From contig CAMJMF010000006.1 of NCBI GenBank assembly GCA_946406925.1, positions 1-33,725 of the forward strand: 33,725 nucleotides of DNA. Direction: 5' to 3'. The translations under genes were made by a program, and so were the position numbers. Shown here in pieces: positions 8,230 to 16,368 of this stretch (position 1 is the stretch's first letter; each line of letters starts with the position of its first letter). Below the pieces are notes generated by a model. The model did not search any database. It was given only the letters and a program-made list of their open reading frames with translations, and was not told the DNA's origin. Source of the stretch: an uncultured Spirochaetales bacterium (GTDB taxonomy: Bacteria; Spirochaetota; Spirochaetia; Treponematales; Treponemataceae).

Positions 8230-9711
8230 ATGACAGGTATCATTGCACTAATCGTAGTAGTAATTCTTTTCTTATTCTTCTTGATTTCTTACAAAAAAGT
8301 ACCGAAAAACAGAATCGGCATCCGCGTCGGTCCGTTCGGTTCAAAAACTGTAACAGGCAAAGCAATCTTTGTAATTCCGTTCTTACAGCGGATTGACTAC
8401 ATGACGCTTGAAAACATTCAGGTTGATTTTGTCTCAAAAGATTCAATACCGACCCAGGACGCCATCAACATTAAGGTTGATGCAGTTGCAAACATTGCGG
8501 TTTCACAAGACCCTGAAACAATGAAGCGTGCCGCCGCAAAGTTCATCGGCTATTCAACAAGCGACATCGCTCAGGTTGTTACGCCGGTTCTTGAAGGTAA
8601 TATCCGCGAAATCATTTCGCAGATTAAACTCAAGGATTTGATTCAGGGCGACAAGAAAGTTCTTTCTGAAAAAGTTGTAGAAAACGTAAAACCGAACCTC
8701 TTTGACCTTGGTCTTGAGCTTACTACATTCAATATTCAGAATTTCAAAGACGACAACGGCGTAATCAATAACCTTGGTATTGAAAACACTGTTGCAATTT
8801 CAAAAGATGCCGCAAAAGCAAAAGCAGCCGCAGAAGCAGAAGTTAAGATTGCGCAGGCTCAGGCAGACAAAGACGCAAACGATGCGCGTGTTGCCGCCGA
8901 GCTTGAAATAGCTCAGAAACAGAACGAGCTTGCCATCAAAAAAGCTTCTCTGCAGCTTCAGGCTGACACAGAAGCCGCAAAAGCAGAGGCCGCAAAGGGC
9001 ATTGAAACTGAAAATCAGCGCAAGGTGCTCGAGATAAAGGCCGCCGAAGCCAACATTGCTAAGCAGGAAAAACAGATTGAAATTCAAGAGAAAGAAGTTT
9101 CAATCAAAGAAAAAGCCCTCGATGCTGAAGTTAAAAAGACAGCTGAAGCCCAGAAATATGCCGCACAGCAGAAAGCTGATGCCGAATTGTATTCTCGCCA
9201 GAAACAGGCAGAAGCAGAGGCATTTGAAATGCAGCGTCAGGCAGAGGCAGAAGCTTTTCAGCGCCAGAAAAAGGCAGAAGCCGAAAAAGTTGCAATGGAA
9301 AACGAAGCCGCCGGTAAAAAAGCTATTGCCGAAGCCGTTCAGGCTCAGGGTGAAGCAGAAGCTGCCGCAATTAAGGCAAAGCTTGTTGCAGAAGCAGACG
9401 GTATGCGCGAAAAGGCTGAGGCTCTCAAGCAGTACGGTGATGCCGCAAAACAGCAGATGCAGCTTGATGCTCTCAAAGTTTACTTTGAGCAGCTTCCAAA
9501 AATTGCAGAAGCTTCGGGCAAGGCTTATCAGAATGTCGACAAGATTTACATGTACGGCGGCGATTCTTCAAAGCTGACAAAAGACATAATGACAAACGTA
9601 ACGCAGGTTTCAGAAAGCCTAGGCGAAACGCTCGGAATAGACTTAAAGTCAATTCTCGGCAAGCTCATTGAAAACAAGCTGGACAACACAAAAACACCAG
9701 AAAAGAAATAA
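8230..9711 (+). CDS. Flotillin-like SPFH-domain protein
   Basis: 493 residues. One N-terminal membrane helix (about 2-20), then an SPFH/band-7 domain (about 25-190) starting VPKNRIGIRVGPFG, and a long coiled coil (about 190-410) made of repeating A-E-A/K-A-E/Q-A-E units, the flotillin signature; a short C-terminal domain follows. Flotillins form large membrane-attached oligomeric cages that organise membrane microdomains. The length fits the YuaG/FloT class. It has its own strong promoter and is followed after 3 nt by the HD-domain gene. The Ala/Glu-rich repeats produce several long ORFs in other frames (such as 9056-9577), which are shadows. Confidence 0.9.
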   Translation: MTGIIALIVVVILFLFFLISYKKVPKNRIGIRVGPFGSKTVTGKAIFVIPFLQRIDYMTLENIQVDFVSKDSIPTQDAINIKVDAVANIAVSQDPETMKRAAAKFIGYSTSDIAQVVTPVLEGNIREIISQIKLKDLIQGDKKVLSEKVVENVKPNLFDLGLELTTFNIQNFKDDNGVINNLGIENTVAISKDAAKAKAAAEAEVKIAQAQADKDANDARVAAELEIAQKQNELAIKKASLQLQADTEAAKAEAAKGIETENQRKVLEIKAAEANIAKQEKQIEIQEKEVSIKEKALDAEVKKTAEAQKYAAQQKADAELYSRQKQAEAEAFEMQRQAEAEAFQRQKKAEAEKVAMENEAAGKKAIAEAVQAQGEAEAAAIKAKLVAEADGMREKAEALKQYGDAAKQQMQLDALKVYFEQLPKIAEASGKAYQNVDKIYMYGGDSSKLTKDIMTNVTQVSESLGETLGIDLKSILGKLIENKLDNTKTPEKK

Positions 9712-9714
9712 CAA

Positions 9715-10329
9715 ATGAGTGTAGAAAACTTTCTGCCCGGCGGCAACGAGAAAATCAACAAGCTCTTAAGATTTGCAGCAGAAACCGACAAGATGACTGC
9801 TATCTTAAGACGCACCATGCTGGTAGACGGAAGCCGCCGCGAAAACGATGCTGAACATTCATGGCACATTGCATTGATGTGCATGCTATTCAAAGACTTT
9901 GCACCACAGGGAACAGACGTTTCGCGTGCGGTGCAGATGTGCATTGTCCACGACTTAATAGAGATTTACGCAGGCGACACTTTCGCTTATGACGTCAGCG
10001 GCAACCAAGACAAGGCTGAACGCGAAGCAAAAGCCGCAGACAAGCTCTTTTCTCAGCTTCCTGAAAATTTGGCAAAAGATTTCCGCACGCTCTGGGAAGA
10101 ATTCGACGCAATGGAAACACCAGACGCAAAATACGCCGCCGCAATGGGCAGGCTTCAGCCTTTTCTTCATAACACGCTGACAGAAGGCCACACATGGAAA
10201 GAAGGCAAACCGTCTTTAGACATGGTTGAAAAACGGGTTGGTGTTGCAAAAGAGATTATTCCTGAAATTTCAGACTGGTACAACAAAAATATTGAGCGCG
10301 CCCTAAACGAAGGCTGGCTGCATAATTAA
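9715..10329 (+). CDS. HD-domain phosphohydrolase, YfbR-like
   Basis: 204 residues with the metal-binding motif of HD-superfamily nucleotidases: His48 in ENDAEHSWH, the His79-Asp80 pair in CIVHDLIEIYAGD, and an acidic residue further on. The order E-H-S-W-H then V-H-D-x-x-E matches COG1896/YfbR 5'-deoxynucleotidases and related HD hydrolases. Cytoplasmic; the likely reaction is dephosphorylation of a nucleoside monophosphate, with the exact substrate unproven. It begins 3 nt after the flotillin stop without a clear ribosome site, so it is likely translated by coupling. Its stop overlaps by a few bases with the stop of the convergent unknown gene. Confidence 0.85.
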   Translation: MSVENFLPGGNEKINKLLRFAAETDKMTAILRRTMLVDGSRRENDAEHSWHIALMCMLFKDFAPQGTDVSRAVQMCIVHDLIEIYAGDTFAYDVSGNQDKAEREAKAADKLFSQLPENLAKDFRTLWEEFDAMETPDAKYAAAMGRLQPFLHNTLTEGHTWKEGKPSLDMVEKRVGVAKEIIPEISDWYNKNIERALNEGWLHN

Positions 10330-10937
10330 AGCTTAAACAGCGAAAACGTTAAATTATCTTCTATATAATAAGCATATTTGCATTCATCAAAAAGCCCGGT
10401 GACAAAACTTTTCTGAAGCATATAATACACGTTCAGGTTGCCGCCGGCTTTTTTCCATGCAGGCTCATGGGTGTCGGTCAACTTTTTCCAGACAATCTTT
10501 GAATCGCTGCAAGACACAATTTCTTTGGTCTGTTCACCGGGCATACCGTCAAGAATAAAATCATTATAGATTTCAAAAGCCTTGTCTGCATTTTGCACAG
10601 CATGAATCTGCATGTCTTTTCCAACTTGAAAGCACGAATTCTCAAGCACCTTAAGAAAGCTTGCATTCATTTTCAGAAGTTCCGTAACAGCAAAGGCAAA
10701 CCTGTTTTCAGCTGTCTTTGTGTACATTGCAAGAAACTGCATCGGCGCAGAAACATCAACAACCTGGGTAAATTCACCTTCAGGAATGCCGCCACAATTC
10801 ATGTCGATATAATCCATAAGTGTGGCGTTGCCGCACTGCACGCCGTATTCCGCAATTTGATTGGCTATGCTCTCTAAAAGCTTAATCTTATTAAAGTACC
10901 CGATTAATCCGGCTAATCCGGCAAATTCAGTTTCCAT
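10326..10937 (-). CDS. Unknown protein, fourth gene of the thiamine operon
   Basis: 203 residues, no signal peptide or membrane segment, so probably cytoplasmic. I do not recognise the family. Notable features are a C-terminal segment WKKAGGNLNVYYMLQKSF and scattered Cys, Trp and Tyr residues. It begins 21 nt after the stop of thiQ with AAGGAA before the ATG, and no terminator separates the two, so it most likely belongs to the TPP-riboswitch operon. That context suggests a role in thiamine or thiamine-precursor handling, but nothing in the sequence itself shows it. Confidence 0.65.
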   Translation of the reverse strand: METEFAGLAGLIGYFNKIKLLESIANQIAEYGVQCGNATLMDYIDMNCGGIPEGEFTQVVDVSAPMQFLAMYTKTAENRFAFAVTELLKMNASFLKVLENSCFQVGKDMQIHAVQNADKAFEIYNDFILDGMPGEQTKEIVSCSDSKIVWKKLTDTHEPAWKKAGGNLNVYYMLQKSFVTGLFDECKYAYYIEDNLTFSLFKL

Positions 10938-10958
10938 TTACTGTTCCTTTATATGCGG

Positions 10959-11645
10959 TTACTCCCGTTCAAGCATTTTCTCGTCAAAGTCTTCAGGGCT
11001 GCCAGTCCAGAAAATTTTTCCGTCTTTCATCAGGATTATTCTGTCACTTACGGTTTTAGCTTCATTAATGTCGTGTGTGACCATAATTCCGGTAAAACCA
11101 AAAGTTTTCTGCAGCTCTCTAATCAGCATGGCAAGCTTTTTTCTTAGCGGTGCGTCCAAAGCAGACAAAGGCTCATCAAAAAGCACAAGCTTTGGTTTCA
11201 TTATCAGAGTCCGTGCAAGAGAAACGCGCTGGGCTTCTCCGCCGGACAATGTATCAGGGTAGCGCTTCTCAAAGCCTTCAAGCCCAAAATCTTTTAGAAA
11301 GGCTGAAGCTTCAGCCCGGGCAGCTTTTTTGTTCATTCCGTTTGAAACCAAGCCGTAAGCAACATTGTCTTCAACACGCAGATGATTGAACAATGTGTTT
11401 TTCTGAAAAACCATACCGATTCTACGCTTTGCAGGTTTTTCAGCGGTTATATCAACTCCGTCCAGAACAATTTTCTGATTTTTGCCCGGCTTGTCTAAAC
11501 CGCAGATAAGGCGTAGCACTGTAGACTTGCCGCTTCCGCTTGGCCCAACTATTGAAGTCATAGTGCCCTTTTCACATTCAAAAGAAACATCAATAGTCAC
11601 GCTGTCAAATGCTTCATGTAAGTTTCCCGCTGAAAAATACACCAT
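10959..11645 (-). CDS. thiQ: Thiamine ABC transporter ATP-binding protein ThiQ
   Basis: A complete ABC ATPase: Walker A GPSGSGKST, Q-loop in MVFQKN, signature LSGGEAQRVSLART, Walker B LVLFDEP and the switch His in VTHD. Most similar in style to the CysA/PotA/ThiQ group that energises uptake of iron, polyamines or thiamine; the upstream TPP riboswitch points to thiamine or its phosphates. The track starts at 11702 inside thiP, but the ATG at 11645 is preferred: it is preceded by AGAGAGG and overlaps the thiP stop as TAATG, a classic coupling arrangement. The resulting ~228 residues is the usual ThiQ length. Confidence 0.88.
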   Translation of the reverse strand: MVYFSAGNLHEAFDSVTIDVSFECEKGTMTSIVGPSGSGKSTVLRLICGLDKPGKNQKIVLDGVDITAEKPAKRRIGMVFQKNTLFNHLRVEDNVAYGLVSNGMNKKAARAEASAFLKDFGLEGFEKRYPDTLSGGEAQRVSLARTLIMKPKLVLFDEPLSALDAPLRKKLAMLIRELQKTFGFTGIMVTHDINEAKTVSDRIILMKDGKIFWTGSPEDFDEKMLERE

Positions 11646-13132
11646 TAACCTCTCTTTTCGTTTTTCAAGTTGAAGCTGCTGAGCGCAAAGAAAACAGCGC
11701 ACAAGGTTCCCAAAATTACACCGGCTGCGCAGGCTTCATTAAATCTATATGCACCTGCAAATCTGTAGCAAAAAAGTGACAATGTATCAAATTTTGGAAT
11801 TGCAAGCACCAAAGGCAGTGTTGTATCGCCTGTGCTAACGGCAAAAGAAAAGCAGAATGCATTCAATATGCCGGTGCTGCACACAGGCAGAATAACTCTT
11901 ATCAATGTGTCAAATCTGCTTTTTGAGATGAGCGCCGCACAATCCAATGTTTCATTCGGAATTTTTTCAACAAAAGGGTAAATTATTCTGAAAGCCAGCG
12001 GCCATGACAAAAAAGTTTGGGCAAGCACCAGACAAAGCGGATTTCCGCGTCTTACCAGCAAAGTTATAAGCACTCCGACAACTACGCTGGAAATTGACAT
12101 AGGCAGCATCGGTATAATTTTCAGAATGATGCTCGGTTTTTCGGTCTTGTTTTCTGAAAAGCGCAGAATTACGGCGTATAAGAAACCGAAAAGCGTACAA
12201 AGAAAGCCGGTACAAGTCCCCACATAAATTGATGATTTCAGCGACGGCAAAAAGCTTTTTGTTTTGACAATCTGCCTGAAAGTTGCAAGCGTAAATCTGC
12301 TGCCTGTCTTAAGAGATGTAAAGGCATTAAAGACAATGCCTGCGAGCGGCAGCAAAAAGAAAACAAAGATTAACAAAAACAATAAGATAAAACCTGTAGT
12401 TTCGGCAAAACCTTTTACGACTTTTCTTTCGTTAAGGCAGACAACATCAAGGTTTTTCACGCGCGAAGCTTTCTGCTCTATAAGGCTGTACAATATGGTC
12501 ATTGCGCAGAGAATAAGCGTTTCTGTTATTGCAAGATATGCAACATTATGAAAGTCCAGCGTGCCTCTGGCTGACTTGTAGATTTCAACTTCAAGGGTTG
12601 TGTTGCCTATGCCGCCGAAAAGCAGAACCAGAATAAAGCTGAGAAAGCAGTAAATAAACACAAGCATGCTTGAAGAAACTATAGACGGAATAAGCTGAAA
12701 AATTGTGACGGTTCTAAAAACTCTTGGTTCAGACGCGCCGAGAAGCCTTGCGCTTTCGGCTGTTTCAGAGGGCAGCCTTTCCCATACGTCACTGACATTT
12801 TTCATTATAATAGGAAAATTGTAAAAGCCGTGGGTAATTACAAGCCCTGCAAATGAATACAGGATTTTTACAGGCGGTTTTTCAAGCTTCAAAACGAACA
12901 TCAGAAAATGATTCAGACCGCCGTTCAAACCGAGAAAAGTGACATAGCCCAAGGCTATAATCAGAGGCGGCACACAAAATGGAACAGAAGAAAGCGATAA
13001 AAGGAATTTTCTGCCGGCAAATTTTCTGCGTCCGCAGAAAAACGCGGCAGAAAGCCCTATAAGCAAAGACAATAATGTAGAACATGCTGCCTGAAGGAAT
13101 GTGAACCAGACAACATGTAATAAGCGCAGCAT
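11645..13132 (-). CDS. thiP: Thiamine ABC transporter permease ThiP
   Basis: 495 residues with about twelve hydrophobic helices in two homologous halves, each carrying a binding-protein-dependent permease (EAA-like) loop: ETAESARLLGASEPRVF in the first half and ETLDCAALISKSRFDTLI in the second. This fused two-domain layout is typical of ThiP and FbpB permeases. It lies 1 nt after the thiB stop and overlaps thiQ. Somewhat shorter than enterobacterial ThiP. It forms the inner-membrane channel for the substrate delivered by the ThiB-like lipoprotein. Confidence 0.88.
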   Translation of the reverse strand: MLRLLHVVWFTFLQAACSTLLSLLIGLSAAFFCGRRKFAGRKFLLSLSSVPFCVPPLIIALGYVTFLGLNGGLNHFLMFVLKLEKPPVKILYSFAGLVITHGFYNFPIIMKNVSDVWERLPSETAESARLLGASEPRVFRTVTIFQLIPSIVSSSMLVFIYCFLSFILVLLFGGIGNTTLEVEIYKSARGTLDFHNVAYLAITETLILCAMTILYSLIEQKASRVKNLDVVCLNERKVVKGFAETTGFILLFLLIFVFFLLPLAGIVFNAFTSLKTGSRFTLATFRQIVKTKSFLPSLKSSIYVGTCTGFLCTLFGFLYAVILRFSENKTEKPSIILKIIPMLPMSISSVVVGVLITLLVRRGNPLCLVLAQTFLSWPLAFRIIYPFVEKIPNETLDCAALISKSRFDTLIRVILPVCSTGILNAFCFSFAVSTGDTTLPLVLAIPKFDTLSLFCYRFAGAYRFNEACAAGVILGTLCAVFFALSSFNLKNEKRG

Positions 13133-13133
13133 T

Positions 13134-14168
13134 TTAGTTTTCCAAAATCTTCATGATTTCATCTACAGTTTTATCAAGAACGGCCGGGTCAACCGCCAGT
13201 GTTTTTGACGGAATCGGCGCAGCCTGCTCATAACATGCAGGAAGAACAACGGCTTTGTTCACCGGGTTCATCCATTGTGTCAGAGGCATAACAGACTGGG
13301 CTTCTTCTGAAATAAGAAAATCGATGAACATTTCTGCGCCCTTTCTGTTTTTTGCGCCCTTCAATATGCCTGCGCCTTCAACCTGAATCGGGTGGCCCTG
13401 CTCAAAAACAGGTGCAATATATCTGTCAGTGTTGTCATATTCAATATGACTTGCAGGGCTTGTTGTGTAGCTAATAACAAGCGGAGCCTCACCTTTTTTG
13501 AAAAGCCCGTAACCTGAGCTCCAGCCCGGTGCCATTGTAAGAATATTCGGTTTAAGTGCCTTCCAATAATCTGCGGTTTTATCGCCGTAAATAGCGGCTG
13601 TCCATGTTACAAAACCAAGCCCCGGTGTAGAAGTGCGTGGATCCATCAAAATGATTTTCTTCTCATAAACAGGGTTCAGCAAATCTTCAAGGCTTTTCGG
13701 ACATGGAACATCAGAAAGCGTGTCATAAATCATTGCAAAGTGGCTGTAATCATAAGGCGTAAGCGTCCAGTTTTTACCAAGCTGAAGTCTGATTTCATCT
13801 GAAATGATTTTATCAGCTTCAGCCGGCTTATAAGTTGAAAGAATTCCGGCTTCTTCTGCTTTTTGCGCAATATTGTTATCAAGCCCAAGAATTATATCAG
13901 CCTGAACGTCATTTTTTTCTAAAACAGCGCGGCTCAAAACTTGAACGGCATCGCCGCAGTCAACAAATGTAAGCTCAAGCCCGGTCTTTTCTTCGAACAG
14001 TCTTTCAATTTCAGGACCGGCACCCCACTCGCTTACAAAGCTGTCATAAGTGTAGACAACAACTTCTTTTAAGCGGCTTTCATCAACAGCAGCTTTTTTA
14101 GAACAGCCCGAAAAAACTGCCAGAGTTAAAAAAATAAATGGAATAAATTTAATAGAAGATTTAAGCAT
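13134..14168 (-). CDS. thiB: Thiamine-binding lipoprotein ThiB/TbpA
   Basis: 344 residues. Lipoprotein signal with lipobox VFSGC at residues ~18-22. The mature part is a type-2 periplasmic binding protein of the ThiB/FbpA class: VVVYTYDSFVSEWGAGPEI near the N-terminus (the TYDSF element is typical of ThiB), then VQADIILGLDNNI and YDYSHFAMIYD. It captures thiamine or thiamine phosphates in the periplasm for ThiP/ThiQ. The ATG lies directly downstream of the riboswitch, whose 3' end contains the ribosome-binding GGAGGA. An iron-binding protein is the main alternative, but the riboswitch argues against it. Confidence 0.9.
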   Translation of the reverse strand: MLKSSIKFIPFIFLTLAVFSGCSKKAAVDESRLKEVVVYTYDSFVSEWGAGPEIERLFEEKTGLELTFVDCGDAVQVLSRAVLEKNDVQADIILGLDNNIAQKAEEAGILSTYKPAEADKIISDEIRLQLGKNWTLTPYDYSHFAMIYDTLSDVPCPKSLEDLLNPVYEKKIILMDPRTSTPGLGFVTWTAAIYGDKTADYWKALKPNILTMAPGWSSGYGLFKKGEAPLVISYTTSPASHIEYDNTDRYIAPVFEQGHPIQVEGAGILKGAKNRKGAEMFIDFLISEEAQSVMPLTQWMNPVNKAVVLPACYEQAAPIPSKTLAVDPAVLDKTVDEIMKILEN

Positions 14169-14172
14169 GATC

Positions 14173-14258
14173 TTCCTCCGTCGGCATTACCCGGATCAGG
14201 TTGGAATTCTATACAGAATTCTATGGGTATAATCTCAGCCGTAAAAACAGCACCCCAG
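14173..14258 (-). promoter_or_regulatory. TPP riboswitch (thi box)
   Basis: Read on the minus strand, the conserved landmarks occur in order: GGGGTGCT, a short P3 hairpin (GCTG/CGGC around TTTTTA), GGCTGAGA, TACCC, then CCTGAT and GGGTAATGCCGACGGAGGA. Between TACCC and CCTGAT there is an optional stem of 7 bp (GAATTCT/AGAATTC with a 4-nt loop). The ribosome site GGAGGA of thiB lies at the 3' edge, only 6 nt before its ATG, and no T-tract follows, so TPP binding probably blocks translation initiation rather than causing termination. Confidence 0.95.
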
Positions 14259-14293
14259 TATGTTAAATCAAAGAATTGATTCAATATGTACAT

Positions 14294-14322
14294 AAAATAG
14301 CACAAACAATAATTGTGTGCAA
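14294..14322 (-). promoter_or_regulatory. thiB: Promoter of the thiamine operon
   Basis: On the minus strand TTGCAC (14317-14322), a 17-nt spacer and an extended -10, TGC-TATTTT (14294-14299). Predicted start is near 14287, about 30 nt before the riboswitch core, which is the expected geometry. Confidence 0.6.
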
Positions 14323-14356
14323 TTGCAGGGGCACAATTCTTTTCCGCACAGAATAT

Positions 14357-14387
14357 TTTACACAATTACAAAATATCATGTTAGAAT
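14357..14387 (+). promoter_or_regulatory. Weak candidate promoter of the yhhN-like gene
   Basis: TTTACA (14357-14362) and TAGAAT (14382-14387) with a long 19-nt spacer. The start codon at 14405 has AGGAGG at 14395-14400. The promoter lies back to back with that of thiB. Confidence 0.35.
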
Positions 14388-14404
14388 ATTGAACAGGAGG
14401 TTTT

Positions 14405-15097
14405 ATGATTTCACCTGTTCTTTTTGTAATTGCCGTTATTGGAATAGCAATTCAGGCATTTTTTATCGCTGTTGAGCATAAAGAAAAATATGTTCCAGCC
14501 GTTGTGCTTAAAGGGCTTGCCTCTCTTTGTTTTGTAATTATTGGCTGTGCGGGTTATATGAGCTGCACAGGTGACCAGGCTGCCGTAAGCTTTGCCAAAA
14601 AGATTTTTATTGCACTTATACTCGGCATGGCAGGCGACATTCTTTTGAATCTGCGTTTTGTCTTTGATAAAATCGGGCAGAAAGTGTTCTTAGCCGGAAT
14701 CGCGGCTTTTCTTGCAGGCCATATTCTTTATCTTGCAGCACTCATTCCGCAAGCCCAAAATCTCTGGTTCTGCGCTGCAATCGGTGCAGTAATAGCCGCC
14801 GCACTGCTCACCTATATCTTTTTAACAATGCAAGTAAAACCGGCATTCAAGATTTTCGGCATCTTCTATCTGGGCGCAGTCATCATAATGACAGCTATTG
14901 CAGGTGGCATTGTAATAGCAAAACCGTCTGTTCACAACATAATGTATGCAGTCGGTGCGGTATTATTTACGCTTTCAGATATAGTGCTTATTTTCAACAC
15001 TTTCAGCGGCACTACAAGATTCCCGCTGCGCATAACCAATCTCTCGCTTTATTACTTCGGTCAGCTGCTTATTGCCTTCTGCCTTTTCTTTGAATGA
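14405..15097 (+). CDS. YhhN/TMEM86-family membrane protein (lysoplasmalogenase-like)
   Basis: 230 residues with seven or eight membrane helices and little outside the membrane. Family landmarks are the intramembrane acid motif LILGMAGDILLNL, GHILYLAAL, and FTLSDIVLIFNTF near the end, matching YhhN/TMEM86 proteins; characterised members hydrolyse the vinyl-ether bond of lysoplasmalogens. Whether this organism has plasmalogens is not visible here. It has an excellent ribosome site (AGGAGG) and its stop overlaps the start of the glycerate kinase gene (ATGA), so the two are co-translated. Confidence 0.85.
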   Translation: MISPVLFVIAVIGIAIQAFFIAVEHKEKYVPAVVLKGLASLCFVIIGCAGYMSCTGDQAAVSFAKKIFIALILGMAGDILLNLRFVFDKIGQKVFLAGIAAFLAGHILYLAALIPQAQNLWFCAAIGAVIAAALLTYIFLTMQVKPAFKIFGIFYLGAVIIMTAIAGGIVIAKPSVHNIMYAVGAVLFTLSDIVLIFNTFSGTTRFPLRITNLSLYYFGQLLIAFCLFFE

Positions 15098-16332
15098 ACA
15101 TGACAGAACAGCGAAAAACAGCAGACTATATTATAAGCGAATCTATCAAGGCTGTTCTGCCAGAGGCTGCTGTACAAAAGGCGCTGGAGAAACTACCGCC
15201 AGTAGAAGGGCATATTTATCTTGCAGCAATTGGAAAAGCCGCATGGAATATGGCTTTCTCTGCGGCGGCGCTTCTTGGTGACAGACTTTATAAAGGCATT
15301 GTCATCACGAAATATGAACATTCAAAGGGCACTATTCCGCGGACAAGAATCTTTGAAGCCGGTCATCCTGTGCCGGACACAAACACATACACCGCCACAA
15401 AAGAAGCCCTGTTGATGACGCAGAGTCTAACAGAAAAAGACTTAGTTCTTTTTCTTGTTTCAGGCGGCGGTTCAGCCTTGTTTGAAAGCCCGGCTATAAA
15501 CCCAGATGAACTTGAAACCATAACAAAAGAGCTGCTGGCATGCGGAGCTTCAATTCAGGAAATAAACACAATAAGAAAGCATCTCTCTAAAGTTAAGGGC
15601 GGAAGATTTGCCAGGCACTGCGCACCTGCAAAAGTTTTTGCGGTTGTGCTTTCTGACGTTATCGGCAATCCGCTTGATGTAATAGCTTCAGGTCCCGCAT
15701 ACCCGGATGAAAGCACCTCTGAACAGGCACTTTCTATTGCCGGAAAATACAAGCTGACAATTTCTGAAGCAGCAAAAAAAGCGCTTGCTGACGAAACCCC
15801 GAAACTTCTTGATAACGTAACAACCGAGATTACAGGCAGTGTCAGCCAGCTTGTTCAGGCCGCGGCAGAAGCTGCCGGACAAAAAGGTTATTCGTCTTTA
15901 ATTCTTGCGGATACCGTAGACTGCGAAGCATGCGAAGCCGGAAGAATGGCAGCTTCTATTGCCCGTTTTTATGCAGCTGACAGCAAAAAAACTGCCGTAA
16001 TTTTTGGCGGAGAAACTGTAGTTCATCTAAAAGGAAAAGGCCTCGGCGGCAGGAATCAGGAACTTGCTGTTGCCGCTGCCGAAGGCATAAGCGGACTTAA
16101 AAATGCTGCTGTCTTTTCAATAGGTTCGGATGGAACAGACGGACCTACAGATGCAGCAGGCGGCTACGTTGACGGCAGCACAAAAGACAAACTGCTGAAA
16201 AAAGGTATTTCCATTTATAAAGTGCTTTCTGAAAATGATGCTTATCATGCGCTTAAAGCCTGTGACGGCCTAATCAAAACAGACCCTACAGGCACAAACG
16301 TAAATGATGTTACAGTAATATTGATCAACTGA
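15094..16332 (+). CDS. Glycerate 2-kinase (MOFRL family)
   Basis: 412 residues, with the two-domain layout of class II glycerate kinases: an N-terminal DUF4147 domain with AIGKAAWNMA and FLVSGGGSALFESP, and a C-terminal MOFRL domain with GLGGRNQELAVAAAEG and SIGSDGTDGPTDAAGGYVD. Known members phosphorylate D-glycerate to 2-phosphoglycerate using ATP, feeding glycolysis. The track ATG overlaps the preceding stop; a second ATG two codons later is also possible. It ends shortly before the convergent GGDEF gene. No other glycerate pathway gene is in the window, so its source of glycerate is unknown. Confidence 0.92.
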   Translation: MNMTEQRKTADYIISESIKAVLPEAAVQKALEKLPPVEGHIYLAAIGKAAWNMAFSAAALLGDRLYKGIVITKYEHSKGTIPRTRIFEAGHPVPDTNTYTATKEALLMTQSLTEKDLVLFLVSGGGSALFESPAINPDELETITKELLACGASIQEINTIRKHLSKVKGGRFARHCAPAKVFAVVLSDVIGNPLDVIASGPAYPDESTSEQALSIAGKYKLTISEAAKKALADETPKLLDNVTTEITGSVSQLVQAAAEAAGQKGYSSLILADTVDCEACEAGRMAASIARFYAADSKKTAVIFGGETVVHLKGKGLGGRNQELAVAAAEGISGLKNAAVFSIGSDGTDGPTDAAGGYVDGSTKDKLLKKGISIYKVLSENDAYHALKACDGLIKTDPTGTNVNDVTVILIN

Positions 16333-16368
16333 CAAAAGCAGACTGTATGGCAGAAGCCAGAAACGCAA

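Noticed and set aside
9056-9577. 173-residue plus-strand ORF inside flotillin
   Set aside because: It is the shifted frame of the Ala/Glu/Lys repeats in the flotillin coiled coil, giving Lys/Arg/Gln-rich nonsense.
10861-11262. 133-residue plus-strand ORF opposite thiQ
   Set aside because: Antisense shadow of an ABC ATPase with all motifs intact.
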